Assembly (NCBI GenBank): GCA_013399305.1
Contig: VXAI01000158.1
Location: forward strand, 729,206-793,205
Direction: 5' to 3'
Source of the DNA: Rostratula benghalensis
Taxonomy: Eukaryota; Chordata; Aves; Charadriiformes; Rostratulidae
DNA: 64,000 nt
Below the pieces are notes generated by a model that was given only the letters and a program-made list of their open reading frames with translations, had not been told where the DNA came from and did not search any database. The stretch's first letter is position 1. Every line of letters starts with the position of its first letter. The translations under genes were made by a program, and so were the position numbers. Positions 46,017-57,871 of this stretch are shown here, in pieces.

Positions 46017-49000
46017 GTACTGCTAAAAGTTTGGGTCCTTTGTCATCAGCTGTGGAGCTGGAAGCAATGCAGATGTACCAGAAGGACTGAAGGTGATGAG
46101 TGCTACTGAAGAGCAGCATGGATCATCTGGAAAAAAATGTACTAATATGGATATGACCAGGAATGAAATCCTAAATTTTGTTTTTATTTGAAAATAATAT
46201 TTCCTCCAGAATAATTTGTTTCTAATTAAACAAGTGGTCTGGTGTTTACAGACCCTTCAACCTATTCCTGAAGGAACATCTTCCCCTAGTTATCCTCCTC
46301 CATTACTTACACTGCATATTTTTGTAATCAGTTGATACAAGGACAAAAATAGAAATTCTACTTGGGCCACTAGAAATACTTCCTTTTTTTTTTCTTGTGA
46401 ACATGAAATTACCTTTTCCTGTCCTCTGAAACACCGATTTCCCTTTAATTTCTATAGTCAATTACCCTTGTAAGTTCCCAACCAAAAAAATTAAAGAAAA
46501 AAAAACCAAAACGTGGAATTGCACATACACTTTGCAATATTGGCACATACATTTGTAAGTACAAATGAAAAAGTATACAAAAAGGTAAAGTGGACTTAGG
46601 AAAGAGGATGAGGAAACACCATGTGACTCAGCTGCCGAAGCATAGGGACCATGAGACATGCAGTATAGCTGTGTCCTTCTGGAGATGTAACTCAAGGCAA
46701 GGAGGAATATTCTGAGGCACTTCTGGTACCAATGTGTTCTCTTGGCTGGGCAACTGCATTGCACACTTGGTGTCTCAAACTGAACCCTTCCCAAATGTCT
46801 CAGAACTAATATGAGTCATGAGGAAAAATTACTTTCTTCTGAAAAGAATGCTTTCGAGATTTGCAGGTGCTTCACTACCAGTCCAGACACCAGCATGGTG
46901 CTCCAGGTAGGCATAAAACACTACCAGTCACAAATGTTTTCAAATTTGTTTAGACATTTGTTTTTTATGATTTATTTCAGTTGGCTAAATACACTCATGT
47001 CATGAAATTTGAGATACCCTGAGGGAGTTATACAGGGTGGGCTGGCCTGACATAGGGCTTCTGGGAGATCTGTGGATTTACCAAGCAGCAGAGTCCTCCC
47101 ATATTACACTGAATTAAGAAAATTGAATACTGTCTTCAGCGCCTACAGCTTTGAATGGCTACACATAGAGCACAGACATGGACAATCATGACATTACATT
47201 TGTCTCATCAAATTCTCTGATCTCTGTGGAACAAATACCCTGAGACAGTTCACCTCCTGCTACGAAGAGTTGTTCAGATTATCTGTAAAGAAACAAATAG
47301 GTTTCCTTAATCCCTAGCAGTGAGCCTGCTTTTACCAGCCCCTGAACATGTTTTGGTTTAGCAGATCATTGCTCATCCTCTTGTAGTTTACAATGCAGGT
47401 CATGAACTCGGAGTATAATATTCCAGCACTTACGTTTTTAAAGTGCAACCCATGTAGCTTTTTAAGTGGAGTAAATACTCAATTAGAAGACAGCATGATA
47501 CTTCTGGTACAATGCTATGTGACAGTGAAAACAGGACAAGTAATTGTATTTGTTTAATGTAGGAAATCAAGTGGACAAGGGTATTCAGACCTTTCTCTTA
47601 CCCTTATTACTTGTTTCAATTTTGTTGCTGGTATTTTTCCTCCTGTTTAATAGGCAAGGCAGCTGACAACTGAATTAGTACTTTTTCCTTAGTATGCCAC
47701 TGGCTCATGACAATAGCCTTAGGGGTAAGATATAGATAACTGAGAAGTTTTCTCACTGTTGTGATATATTTTTTCATATGGTTAATAAGGCAATTGAAAT
47801 GACATTCTGTCACAGTGGTACAATCCAGTGAATTTGTGATTTCCCTTGTGTTGCCACTAGGAGGAGATGCATTGTGTTCATATCCCCCTCTCTTCTTGGT
47901 GAACACGTTTAAAGGGTATGACAGTCTGGAAACTAAAGCATCCTTTAGTGTTGCTAAGGATTAGCTGCTGTTTATTATCTCTAATGGGAAAATGCTTAGG
48001 GCTGAACTGTTGCTGCTCCACTGTGGATTTTGTTTCAAAAGCCTCACAAGAGTGCCCTTTTTATTCCAGTCAGTGAGTTCAGCTGCAGATACACAAATAA
48101 GAGAATCATTGGCAATTAAAACAAAACAATAATAATAATAGCTACATCTGTGTAAAAGGATACTTAGTAAATCTCTTGTAAGCAATTACATAGTTTCCCT
48201 TACAATAAAGCCTATCAAAGCATGCTGGGCCCTGCTCGTGGCTGAAATAACACTGTTAAGGTCCCCATTCCTAATCCTGCTGTTGCTGCTGTAAATCAAA
48301 GTATTGGCATGGAAGACCAGATCAGCTGAATATTTTGCTTGGTCTATTTGCATCAAGATATCCTGTCCTGAAAAGTGTGAAAGGCAAAGTGAGAGACCAG
48401 TGCTGAGCACCTTGTGTGAGCAGGGCTTTTGTCAGCAATGATCTTCATCAGTGCTAACAGCACACGGTATTCTAAAACAGTAATTGATTATTTCCCAAAG
48501 ACCTCTGTACCAGCAGCTCAGATTCATATAAAAACATTGCCTTAGTTCGAGCATCTATCACAGCTATAGCGACTGCAGGGGAAAGAGGTAATTGGAGTGG
48601 CAGAAACTGCCCTGTTCTCAGTGGACGGGCAATTGCCCCATGGCAAGAGAGAAGTGGATGGTGTATTTATGCACAGGGACATATTGTTCAAGTGGTACAT
48701 GGCTCTAGACACACTGTCTGCACTCGAAGGGCTCCAGCTTGCATGTTGCACGTGATTAATCTGATCAGTGTCTAAGTGTAGGGCTTTCAGCTGGAGCTTT
48801 GCTTACTGCGGGTCATTGGAAAGCACATTTAGCTAGCAGCTCATGAGATCTGGAGTCTCAGCCTTTCTCCCTAGCTTTGAGGATCAGCACATGCTCACAA
48901 CTGTCACACCCCATGCTTTAGGAATATGCTATATTTATTCAGTCATGCATCTTTATACCTCAATTTGCACCCCCTGCACAGGCTCACATTCCTTTTAGCT

Positions 49001-49179
49001 TCTTCCTGCTTCCACTCTGTGACCTCCCTTTCTTGTTACAGACAGTAGGCATGTTTGTAGCCAACCACCAGTAGAAACTGGTGTATAAGGTGGAAAGGGA
49101 TAATGGCATCAAGCAGTGAGAGGGTGCAACTTAAAGGAAACCTTCACCAAATGACATTCCGTGGCCTCTTCCCAAAAGG
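46017..49179. other. Unique non-coding sequence
   Basis: No gene is recognised. A 110-codon minus-strand frame at 46462-46794 and a 96-codon frame at 47616-47906 show no motif. A short AAT microsatellite (AATAATAATAAT) lies near 48128-48139. Confidence 0.5.
47854..47866 (+). promoter_or_regulatory. Weak CTCF-like motif
   Basis: CCACTAGGAGGAG matches the CTCF core at 11 of 13 positions, with the GGC triplet lost. Same orientation as the motifs at 7,173 and 36,855. Confidence 0.15.
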
Positions 49180-49233
49180 TGACTTTGATCTTAAAGATCT
49201 TTTCCAATGTAAATGATTCTATTATATCATCTC
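49180..49233 (+). mobile_element. CR1 LINE, extreme 3' tail only, sense
   Basis: GTGACTTTGATCTTAAAGAT, then CTTTTCCAATGTAAATGATT and CTATTATATCATC, correspond to the last 50 or so bases of CR1 (GATGATCTTAAAGGTC, TTTTCCAACCTAAATGATT, CTATGATTCTATG). The preceding sequence does not align, so the element was truncated almost to its tail. Confidence 0.7.
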
Positions 49234-49435
49234 ATGACCAGATCTTGCTCTGCAAGCTGAGGATTGTGAGTTACTTAACTAATATAGATATGATCCTGTA
49301 GAAATGCTGGACACAATTCATAAGTGTTTACTGCCTCTTGAAGTGAGTGCTGCTGACTTGCTACTCCAGAAGGGAATGGGTCACCTGGAAATCTGTGGCA
49401 TATCTGGTCATCTTTCTAAATGACCTGGATACTCT

Positions 49436-49445
49436 GGGGGGGGGG
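49436..49445. repeat. Poly(G) run, 10 bases
   Basis: An uninterrupted G run followed by AGGTGTGGGATGTGTGTGTC. Simple sequence. Confidence 0.8.
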
Positions 49446-50053
49446 AGGTGTGGGATGTGTGTGTCTCCTGTTTAAGATCCCCACAATATTGGGGTCTACC
49501 CACTTAGTCTACTTGTGCCTTTCCTTTGTGCTTAGTTTTGTATTATAAACCCCTGGGTTTCGTGCAAGTTTGCAGCTGAGCAGTTTAGAGAGAGGAACTG
49601 ATGAACACTCTATAGTCCTGGAAGGAACAAAACTACATGCAAATTTAACCACTTTTTTAAAAGTAGTTTCACTGAAATAAAGCATTAGAAAAGAGGAAAC
49701 ATTAAATGGCTTGCCATAGACTTTTCTTTTTCAAGTTAAATGTTTGAACTTTCCATTTCAGAGGGATGTTTTATTTTAAAATCAACTTACTTTTTTAAAA
49801 GAGAATAATAAAGAAGTAATAAATTAGCATTCAATACTTCACTATTTCAGCTCTTACTGACAGCAGCCATGATCCTACAAGGAAGTATACACAATTTAAG
49901 ACTAACTATTCTCTTCACCTTTTTCACACTGCTCAGATGCTGAGGGCAACACATTTTTGCAGGAGTGGGGCCCAACTGAGCAATACCTGATTTTCTGCAT
50001 TTGAAAGCAATGACCTTAGAATAATTAATTTGTAGGCCTGAAGATTTAATGGC

Positions 50054-50091
50054 ATCTAGGAAGCATGACAGGTATCTAGGAAGCATGACAG
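50054..50091. repeat. Two-copy 20-bp tandem repeat
   Basis: ATCTAGGAAGCATGACAG occurs at 50054-50071 and identically at 50074-50091, separated by GT. The perfect identity implies a recent duplication. Confidence 0.9.
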
Positions 50092-51544
50092 AGCACTGCA
50101 GAACAAAAGGTAAATTCCCAGTAACTTAAAGGAAATAAGGAGTTAAACAAAGAGAGATGAGGGTCCAGATAGCAATCAGCGATTCTTGCTATTTGAGCAG
50201 TAGGAAAGTCTATGAAGCCACTTTGAGGCCAATTCAAAAAGGTAATGCTCTGTTCATGTGATGCTGTGGACCTCAGTAGCAGAGACCAATAGCAAAGTAT
50301 GATGCTTGGAAGGAAAGCCCTCCAGAATTGGACTTTGCAGATTGCTGTAAAAAGCAGCGCATGTAATGAGATTTTCTATTTTGTTATTTTTCCTGCAGAA
50401 CTCTGCACTCTTATTTTGGCCTCTGAGCATTGGAGTAGGGGGTCCTTTTTCCTCCTAGACACTGAAACCTGTTCTGAAACATCTTTTAATTTGTCGCTTT
50501 TAATGTGTTTCAGGAGCACTCGTGGAAGTGTAACTGCTACTAGGCTGGAGTCGAGTAGTGGGAAATATTTTAGTGAGATTTTGAGGAGATTTCCCCCTTC
50601 CCACTGCCATCATGGTGTTTTCAACTCCCAGCACCAAGGAACACCTCCATGGAGGGATGGAGTTGGATGAGCTCCTTTCCATGGGGAGTGCTTCAACAAC
50701 TAATACTTTCACAGAAAATATTAAAAGCCGAGAGAAGTAGCTTTCCATGCCTGTTAAATGCTTGCTCTCTATCCTTTTTTTCCAATCAGAATTCACTTTT
50801 AAAAGAGAATTCAGCATTCACGAAAGTTTTGTGACAACAACAGTGAACATTGGGAGCCACTGTAGATGAAAGGATTTTCCTAGACTTCTGCAGATAAGCT
50901 ATCCTTGTCGAAAATATATGCCTGTGTTGCAGGTTAAGTCAAGTCTTGATATGATCCAAAATGGTTATCTAGATGCATAAAGGCCAAAAAGAAAGTAAAC
51001 TCAACATCCTTCTTGACGTGGCAACAGGCTTCTAAATGTCTGTCTTATTTGTACCCTTACCCAGCAGAAGAGGCAGGCACTATTCCAGCATTAGAAATCT
51101 GCTTTCTCTCAGCCTCTTTCTATCTCTGTAGGAAACTGTTGACAAGTCATTGAAAAAATAGACAAGATCAAATACACCCAGAGATTTTTAACACATAAAG
51201 GCCTTACAAAATGAAAAGCAGAGAGTCTGCAACACTTCTACAGAACACAAATTTGGAATTTTGGCTGTGGAAAATTAATTACCCTGGACTTAGGCTCCAG
51301 GGAGTCAATGAGGGAATTTCTGAAGACTGAAGTAATCTGTGCAGGCATGGCCATTCTTTGATAAACTCTGTGATGGCTTAGCCCAGACAACAGAGAATTT
51401 TGGAGGGGAAGATCCTGGACATAAAATGTGTCACAATATGGACTGTAACATCTGTACTGACCAAGTGTGACCAAACCAAAACAACTTACTCTTTTCTGTC
51501 AAGCTGTCCTGGGTTTTCTCTTTTTAATACAATGGAAACACTTT

Positions 51545-51815
51545 GTCCTCTCTCCTAAATTTAACGGTGCCTGGGAACTTTCCCTTGCAGTGCATGGCTA
51601 TGGTCCGTTCTCAGCCTGTCAGAGCTGTCTCTCCAGGCTCTAGAGAACAGCACCCTCTCAGAAACTCTTTCCCAGGCACAGTCTGGGAGCCAGCACAGAC
51701 CAGAAACTTGTCTTAACAGACATTTTGGATGAGACCACACTGTTCTGAACTTTGAGAGAACGGACTGCCCTGTTTCTGTTGGCCTCCCTGCCAGACAACA
51801 CCATGCAAGTATACT
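51545..51815. other. GC-richer segment of unknown origin
   Basis: This 270-bp block is clearly richer in G and C than its neighbours and contains clustered short repeats such as CTCTCCAGGCTCTAGAG and TCTGGGAGCCAGCACAGACC. A 111-codon minus-strand frame covers it, but nothing recognisable is encoded. It could be an unrecognised old LTR or a conserved element. Confidence 0.3.
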
Positions 51816-54545
51816 TAATTTACTAGTACAGCTTTTGAATGGGGTCATTTCGCCTGACTTCCACACTAAGATTTTTGTAGAACTTAGCAGAGACAAATGG
51901 GCTTTTTTAGTATGTGACTACTTTGGGCACTACCAGCAGGATAAGATGACTTGCTCTCAGCATAATCACTTCTCTATGTTGACTGAAAGTCTTAAGTCAC
52001 CACCAATAGGTGGAAATTCTTCATTTTATGAGAGAAGTTTCCCCTGTCAACCCATGTTACAGCTGAGCTATCTCTGGCAATGCAGAAATTACCAAGCCTA
52101 GGTCTTAGCTGGTCTTAATATTGTAACCATAACCTAGTTTTTCCTTTTTTTTTTTTCCCAAAAGAGGTAATTTGTTACAATTTTTCTGTTGATAACACAC
52201 ATCAAACTCCAGACATTACTGGAAGAGAGTACTGAGTCCTCTCTTCTTCGGGATAGGTTCCACATGTTCCACATATTTTCATTTCCAGGAAAATGTGATG
52301 TGCATAAAGCTACCTGGAACAATCATAAATCCTCATATGAAGTCCTGCTGCCAAGTCTTTGGCTTTTCAATACAATCCGTTTTATAGGTAAGAAAGTTTA
52401 AAATGCCAATTTTCTTTGTGATTCTTGAACCAACCCTTGCATCAAGTCTCAGTAGAAGATTAAAAATTAATCTAATAATTAGAAATTTTCCTGAGCAGTA
52501 TTATTTCAGAGAAGCAATCACAAAGGTTACTGCAAATATACTATGTGAGTGCACGTTTCAAAAAAGGGAGGCATGAGAAGATTTACAATAGGGAAAAGCA
52601 TGAGAATTATGATGAGCCTGCCAATTTAACAATACGACATCATCTGCCATCTACTCCCTCTACATATACACATACATATACACGTCAGCTTCTTGGATAA
52701 GCATTCTGTGGACAACTAATCAGAGCCAAAATGCTGCTGCTGTGAAAATGCATTTAGTAATAGCTGGGAGAGAAGTGGAGCTTAAGCAATGCTGTTGAGA
52801 CATAAAGATAAACTCATTGTCACCCTTTTCATCCCATAGTGAGGGCCAACAGGGCTTTAACTACACCCAAAGTCCTATCCTTTCATTAACTTTAGCCCTG
52901 AACTTGCACTAAAACACCTACACGGCAGGTAGATCCAGAATAAGTTTGAATATCTCATGTCAGCTTTTGGGATGTAAAACCACCACAGTTATATGCCTGT
53001 GTGGGTCCAAAACATCTGGTGTTTGAGGCTAAGCAATGTAAATACTCTCTGAGATACTATATAAGTATCTTGGCTGCTTTAGGCACACACAAATGTGCTG
53101 AGATTGAACAGGGCGATGTGAGGCTACAAAAAGGAACAGAGATGTGTTATCGTCCATATCAAAGATATTTTCCTAGCTCAACACTAATTTTTCTCTGCTG
53201 GCTTGGAAATCCATACTCCCCAGGATCCTGGAGTGTTAGACACTGTACGTACCCAGAACCCAAAATGCAAGGAAGCTTACAGTCCAAGAAGGGCTCGTGT
53301 ATATGCAAGCATTATTTAATCTGGTTGGGTGTCAGGCTGCATGGTTTTGGCACGAGCTCTTTCTGAAGCGTTCGCAGGCACTGATTTGTTCCACATTGCA
53401 CAATACCTTTTTCCACATCGTGATTTCAATGGAACAGCTCATGAAAAAATAGCATTGCTGAAAAAGGGCAAATAGATCAGACCTGAACCCTTTGAGGGAT
53501 TCTAGGGCTTGTGCTATTGACAGCTTCTTTCCTGAATTTGCTTTGGTTTTGTGTCTAGTGATTATTTGACTGCTGTTTTAGAAACTACTAGCATATTCTA
53601 TAGAGCACTAAATTTTACAGTACCCCTACAGTAACCTTAATACCTTTTATCTTGCATACTATAGTGCATGTACCTTTATTTATAATGTATTGTGCAACCT
53701 GTGATGCTCACTAGTGCTGTACTTTTACCATTAGCACTCCAGGAAATAAAAGAACTGTAGCTTACATTATGATAGGGGCAATTCAAGGCAGTCTTATTTG
53801 GTAGGGCAGCTTTTGTTTAAATTGGAGCCTGAAGTGGTCCATAGGATTAGGGTGACTGAGTAGATAGTTACTAGAACAAAATCCTAGAAAAATCAAATTA
53901 AGAAGTAGAGGTCTAGATAAGGTCATTTTTCAGTTATTTTTTGAGATGCAGAGTGAAGTGAAGGTGGAAAGATATGAAGAGGCAGAAACTAGTGACTGAA
54001 ATACAGAAGAGACCTTTCTGTGACCTGTGGTGTTAAGAAAGGAGAGAAAAATATAGGAAAGAGTAGAAAGAACAAAATTTGAAAAAGAAAGGCTTGAAGT
54101 GGGGACAACATTAATTCATAACATTCAACTTAAACTAATTCATATCAGTTCAGCTCAGGAACATGGTGGTTGTTTAATTTAGTTGTGTAGCACTCTCTGA
54201 AGTCACCTAATCCTTGTCTTGAATTCAAGCCAATGATGGCATTTCTGCTATAGGCAGTTGGGCTACATTTCTTCTCCAAGTGCTATAAAATCCTCTCAAA
54301 ATCAACCAGTGCTCTTGACTTGTAGGGGGATTGAACTGAGAAGACCACATTGAATGATACAAGGTGCCTGAGGGATGGGAGAAAACACCTACCAAGACCA
54401 TTGCAGAAGTGAGACAGAGGAAAAGAATAAATGCTAAATGCATGTGCTACAAGGAGGATGGAGGCATCTCCCTTGTGCTGTGACACCCATGGTACATCAT
54501 CACAAGGCTGTTTACTGTATATCTGTATCTGAGCATGAGTTATAG

Positions 54546-55118
54546 TGTACTGCTTTGGGCTGGGAAAGAGTTAATTTTCTTCTTAGCAGCTTGTATCGTG
54601 CTAGGTTTTGGATTTGTGATGAAAAGAATATTGGTAAGGCAGGGACATTTTAGTTATTTTTGAGCAGAAGAGCCGTGGCCTTTTCTGCTTGTTAGACTGT
54701 CCCACCAGTGAGTTGCCTGGGGATGCACAAGAAGCTGGGATGAGACACAGCTGGGACAGCTGACCCCAACTGACCAAGGGGATATTCCATACCGTATGAC
54801 ATTGTGTGGAGGTGTGTGGAGGGAAAGAGAAAGGGTTGGGGGGCGCTCAGAGTTATGACATTTGTTTTCTCAAGTAGACATCACATCTGATAAAGCCCTG
54901 CTTTCCTGGGGATGGCTGAACACCTACCTGCCAAAGGGAAGTAGTGAATGAATGTCTTATTTCGTACACACAGCGTTTGCCTTGCCTATTAAACTTTCTT
55001 TCTCTCAGACCATGAGTTTTCTCATTTTTCCCCTCCCAGCTCTCTCACCCACTGCAATGAGGGGGAGTGAGCAAGTGGCTGTGTGGGGCTTAGTCCCTAC
55101 TGGGATCAAACCATGACA
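54546..55118 (+). mobile_element. Solo LTR of an avian ERV-L-like endogenous retrovirus
   Basis: The segment matches an LTR type I recognise from avian genomes, in order: GCTTTGGGCTGGGAAAGAGT, TAATTTTCTTC, GGGACAGCTGACC, GATATTCCATACC, CCCTGCTTTCCTGG, GATGGCTGAACACCTACCTG, GGGAAGTAGTGAATGAATG, a CTATTAAACTTTC stretch with an ATTAAA polyadenylation-type signal at 54984-54989, CATGAGTTTTCTCA, GTGTGGGGCTTAG and a terminal CATGACA. The ends are TG and CA. Related copies usually have a TATATAAA-like box near the middle; here that part is missing or decayed (about 54,805-54,825). No gag, pol or env remnant follows, so it appears solo. No clear 5-bp target duplication is seen (TATAG left, GATGG right). 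Confidence 0.85.
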
Positions 55119-55529
55119 GATGGTAAGACTTTGGGTGACCCAGCTGGGCAGTGCTGGATATATCCAACTCAGCCAGAGATTTTCAACTGGGGCTGAAAGA
55201 TTTGGAGCTTACCAGCTCCACCTGAGGATTTGCATCTGCACAGAGCCAAGACAACTTGCATCATCTGAAGGTCCTTTACCCAATATGCTACCAGGGCTTC
55301 TTTTGCATTTTTTTGCATTAGAAACCACACCTTTGGGAGGATCACTTTTTATTATCTACAAAACAGATTACAGGGAATACAGAGGTCCTGATCCTGCTGA
55401 CAAAGCACGTGCTGCTGATCAGCTTGTATTGACTGAAACACCATCAAGCCCAAAAGATGAAAGCAAACTAAGAAAGTAGTAATCCTTTTTGTGCTTGTTG
55501 GCAATGAACTATGTTACAGTAGAAATAAT
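55119..55529. other. Non-coding sequence after the LTR
   Basis: A 119-codon frame (55120-55479) opens just after the LTR end. It shows no gag-like zinc knuckle, protease or polymerase motif, and no primer-binding site was recognised next to the LTR. It is treated as a chance frame. Confidence 0.45.
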
Positions 55530-55627
55530 GGGCTTGATTCTGCTTTCCCTTTCCAGGGTGTAAATGAGGAGTAAAACCACTGAGTTCGGTGGAGTTTGGG
55601 TGTGTAAGTGGAAAATTGGATTTGGGA
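55530..55627. repeat. Ancient palindromic amniote repeat, near-complete
   Basis: GGGCTTGATTCTGCTTTCCC, then CCAGGGTGTAAATGAGGAGT, then CCACTGAGTTCGGTGGAGTT, then GTGTAAGTGGAAAATTGGAT and TTGGG follow the order of an old repeat I associate with turtle and crocodile genomes. That repeat reads GGGCTTGATTCT, GGTGTAAATCAGGAGTAACTC, CATTGAAGTCAGTGGAGTT, GTGTAAGTGAGA, AATTTGGCCC. The two ends are roughly reverse complements, as in a MITE-like element. The family name is uncertain. Confidence 0.6.
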
Positions 55628-56660
55628 GCCATATTGAACCCAGCCCCACATCTTGTAGGAGGCTGCATTTCCACTTCTTTCTCACAGGAGCTCTTTGTTT
55701 ATATTTTTCCCCTCTGTGTCTCCCTTTATTTTCCTTTCCTTTGAAGTCTTAAATCCTATAGGTGACCAATCTTTCATCCATAATCTGCAGCATTCAAATT
55801 AAAGGGAATGGTCTATAGATTCTAGGATTTCTGCACGCTATGACTAAATCCTAGCAAAGTCCCCTATGAGCTGAGAAAGCCAGGAGCAGAGTGTGATGTT
55901 AAATTGATCCAATCAATGTGCCACATGCAATCATGTTGTGTTCATTGCTAGTCAACAAACAAGCTAAAGCCCTAGATGTATTTTTCCTCCTTAGTAAATT
56001 GTCATTTTATCAAGTGGTGGGCTAGCCAAACATGTTTAGCTTTCTCAGTAGTTCCTGTTCTCATTAATCACTGCTTAATACTTCTAAAATCCATTTTGTT
56101 AGGTTTGTGTTTTATTAGGAATAAACACAATCATTTTTCATAGTGAACCTGTATATTGTTTTAAAGAAAATAGAGAGAATGGAAATAAGCACATTTTCCT
56201 TCAGTAACATTAAACAAAAAGGTTAAGCTCCTACTGACAGGAAAGATGTATTTGCAAGTGATTAGTTATATTTCTATCATAGTGCTTGTCTGTGTTCTTC
56301 TTTTGATGTTTAAACAAAGCTCTTGAACACACTGGGTTGTAGTCTCTGATGTTGATTTATAGGTAGGACTGAATTCCAAACACTGAACTAGTAGGCAGGC
56401 ATTAATAAAAAGGACAGAGTTTCTTCCTGCTGGTTAATATGTGACTAAGCTCTCCTGTTTTAGGCCTCAATCTGTCAAGAACAGGTGTATAATAGGGGAG
56501 TCCTTGAGGCGCAAAGACTGGAGCTATACACAAAGGGTTTTGTTCAGCTGCGCTCAGGACAAATGTTGAAACACCAATTTACAAAATTGTTTTGACACAG
56601 AATTATTTTATGGCTATTATGACACAGACACAAAATTATTTAGGTTACTCCAGGCCCAAG
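55628..56660. other. Unique non-coding sequence
   Basis: No gene or repeat is recognised between the palindromic repeat and the LINE fragment at 56,661. Confidence 0.5.
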
Positions 56661-56775
56661 AGGATTGGTAGGAACTCCAGATGGACCTAACTAAAGTACT
56701 GTAGGTAATTGGGCAACACAATGGCAGATGAAATTCAACACAGACAAGCGGAAGACAAAATGCATTGGGAGAAGA
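56661..56775 (+). mobile_element. Ancient CR1-type LINE ORF2 fragment
   Basis: GAGGATTGGTAGGAACTCCA leads into GGTAATTGGGCAACACAATG, GCAGATGAAATTCAACACAG and ACAAGCGGAAGACAAAATGC. One frame reads NWATQWQMKFNTDK, which corresponds to the W-N-Q-M-F-N-DK-K block of CR1 ORF2 between the reverse transcriptase core and the K-V-L-H-L-G motif. Both ends are lost. It is more diverged than the other CR1 copies and of the type common in reptiles. A CCCATAGACTTCAGGGAGG piece follows at about 56,790 and may belong to another old repeat. Confidence 0.65.
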
Positions 56776-57324
56776 GTTTAAGTGCTAAAAATCCCATAGA
56801 CTTCAGGGAGGTCAGATCCTTCAAGAACTAATGGGAGCTGAACATATTTTATCCTCTCAGTCAAAATCTCTAGCTCAGTGTAGCTGGCAAGTATGTAGAG
56901 AATAAGGATCAAAATAAATCTTTCTTTTATATCCCATTTCCAGTTCCAAACAACCTCTTACCTTTCAGAAGAAAGCAAATCATCAACAGCCAATTTATGC
57001 CCTCAAAGAAAATCCTCTCACGACAAATATCAGGCTAAAGTTCAGAAATATGAAATGTGATTGTAAATATTGCCTAAATATAGGACTGTGTGCTTCCTGA
57101 GCTTGCTAAGAACATACCACCACCAATTCCTTCCAGGAACTTGGACTGAAGACTGAGGCATTTGGATTCCTCCTCCCACTGCTGTACACACAGGTCAAAT
57201 AATTATTCTGACAGCTGAGTCAAAACATGCAGCTATAAAGAAGTCCAATTACACCTTAAAAAAAATCCAAAACCGAGTACATCTGCACCAGTTAGGTGTC
57301 ACTAAACCATATCCTCTTAGTGCT
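56776..57324. other. Unique non-coding sequence
   Basis: No gene is seen. A possible old repeat remnant lies at 56,785-56,845 (ATAGACTTCAGGGAGGTCAG, then AATGGGAGCTGAACA). Confidence 0.45.
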
Positions 57325-57665
57325 AGGAAATTCTTTCTTATTTTAAAGTTATATTTATGTAAACTTCAGCTTCCAGCTATTGGATTGTGTTATCCCCTTG
57401 TTAACAAGGATGACAAGTTCCCTGCTATCAAACATTTCTAAGTGCCTTACACAGTGATCATCCCACCTCTCCACTTTCCCTTTGATAATCTAAGTTGAGC
57501 TCCTTAAGCCTGATATCACAGAGTTTGTTTTCCATCCCATGGATCAGTTTTGTGACACTCCTTTGAACTCCCTGTAGTGTATCCACCTCCTCTTCTAAAA
57601 ATAGCTATGCCCTCTGAAGAAATGCAGTTTATGGTCACAGTGTTCCACTGTCCAGCTTCTAATAG
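57325..57665 (-). mobile_element. Old reptile-type CR1, antisense
   Basis: The plus strand reads GGAAATTCTTTCTTATTTTA, AAACTTCAGCTTCCAGCTAT, TGGATTGTGTTATCCCCTTG, TTGAGCTCCTTAAGCCTGAT, ATCACAGAGTTTGTTTTCCA, ATCAGTTTTGTGACACTCC and CTTTGAACTCCCTGTAGTGT. This follows the order of an old CR1 family I recognise from turtle and crocodile genomes: CTTCAGCTTCCAGCCATTGG, TTGAGCTCCTTGAGTCTATC, GGCATGTTTTCTAATCC, CTCTTCTCTGAACCCTCTCC. It is far more diverged than the avian CR1 copies around it, and no frame survives. Confidence 0.8.
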
Positions 57666-57871
57666 TTTGAACCCCTTTTACAGATGCAAATATATCTTAG
57701 CTCTCTTTGTGGTGTTGGCACTGGGTGTTTACATTGTATAATAATGCAAAATAGTTGCATGCCCATGACATACTTGGCTACTTGACATACTGTTTGGTGT
57801 CTCTGCAAGGACAGCAACCTCTGTGGAGAGCAAAGCTTTGTCTGGTGAATTTTTCTCAGTGGAAAAAAAAA
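57666..57871. other. Short unique spacer
   Basis: Unrecognised sequence between two CR1 copies. Confidence 0.5.

Larger units (their letters stand above)
49234..54545. other. Unique non-coding sequence
   Basis: No gene is recognised over 5 kb. A run of ten G followed by GT-rich sequence lies at 49436-49472. Frames of 123 codons (50299-50670) and 121 codons (53001-53366) on the plus strand have no recognisable motif. An alternating TATACA/CATACA patch lies at 52663-52683. Confidence 0.45.

Noticed and set aside
53001..53366. 121-codon plus-strand frame
   Set aside because: No recognisable domain or splice context; the length is within what 64 kb in six frames can give by chance.
55120..55479. 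119-codon frame directly after the LTR, possibly retroviral gag
   Set aside because: No zinc knuckle, protease or polymerase motif and no recognisable primer-binding site; the LTR appears solo.
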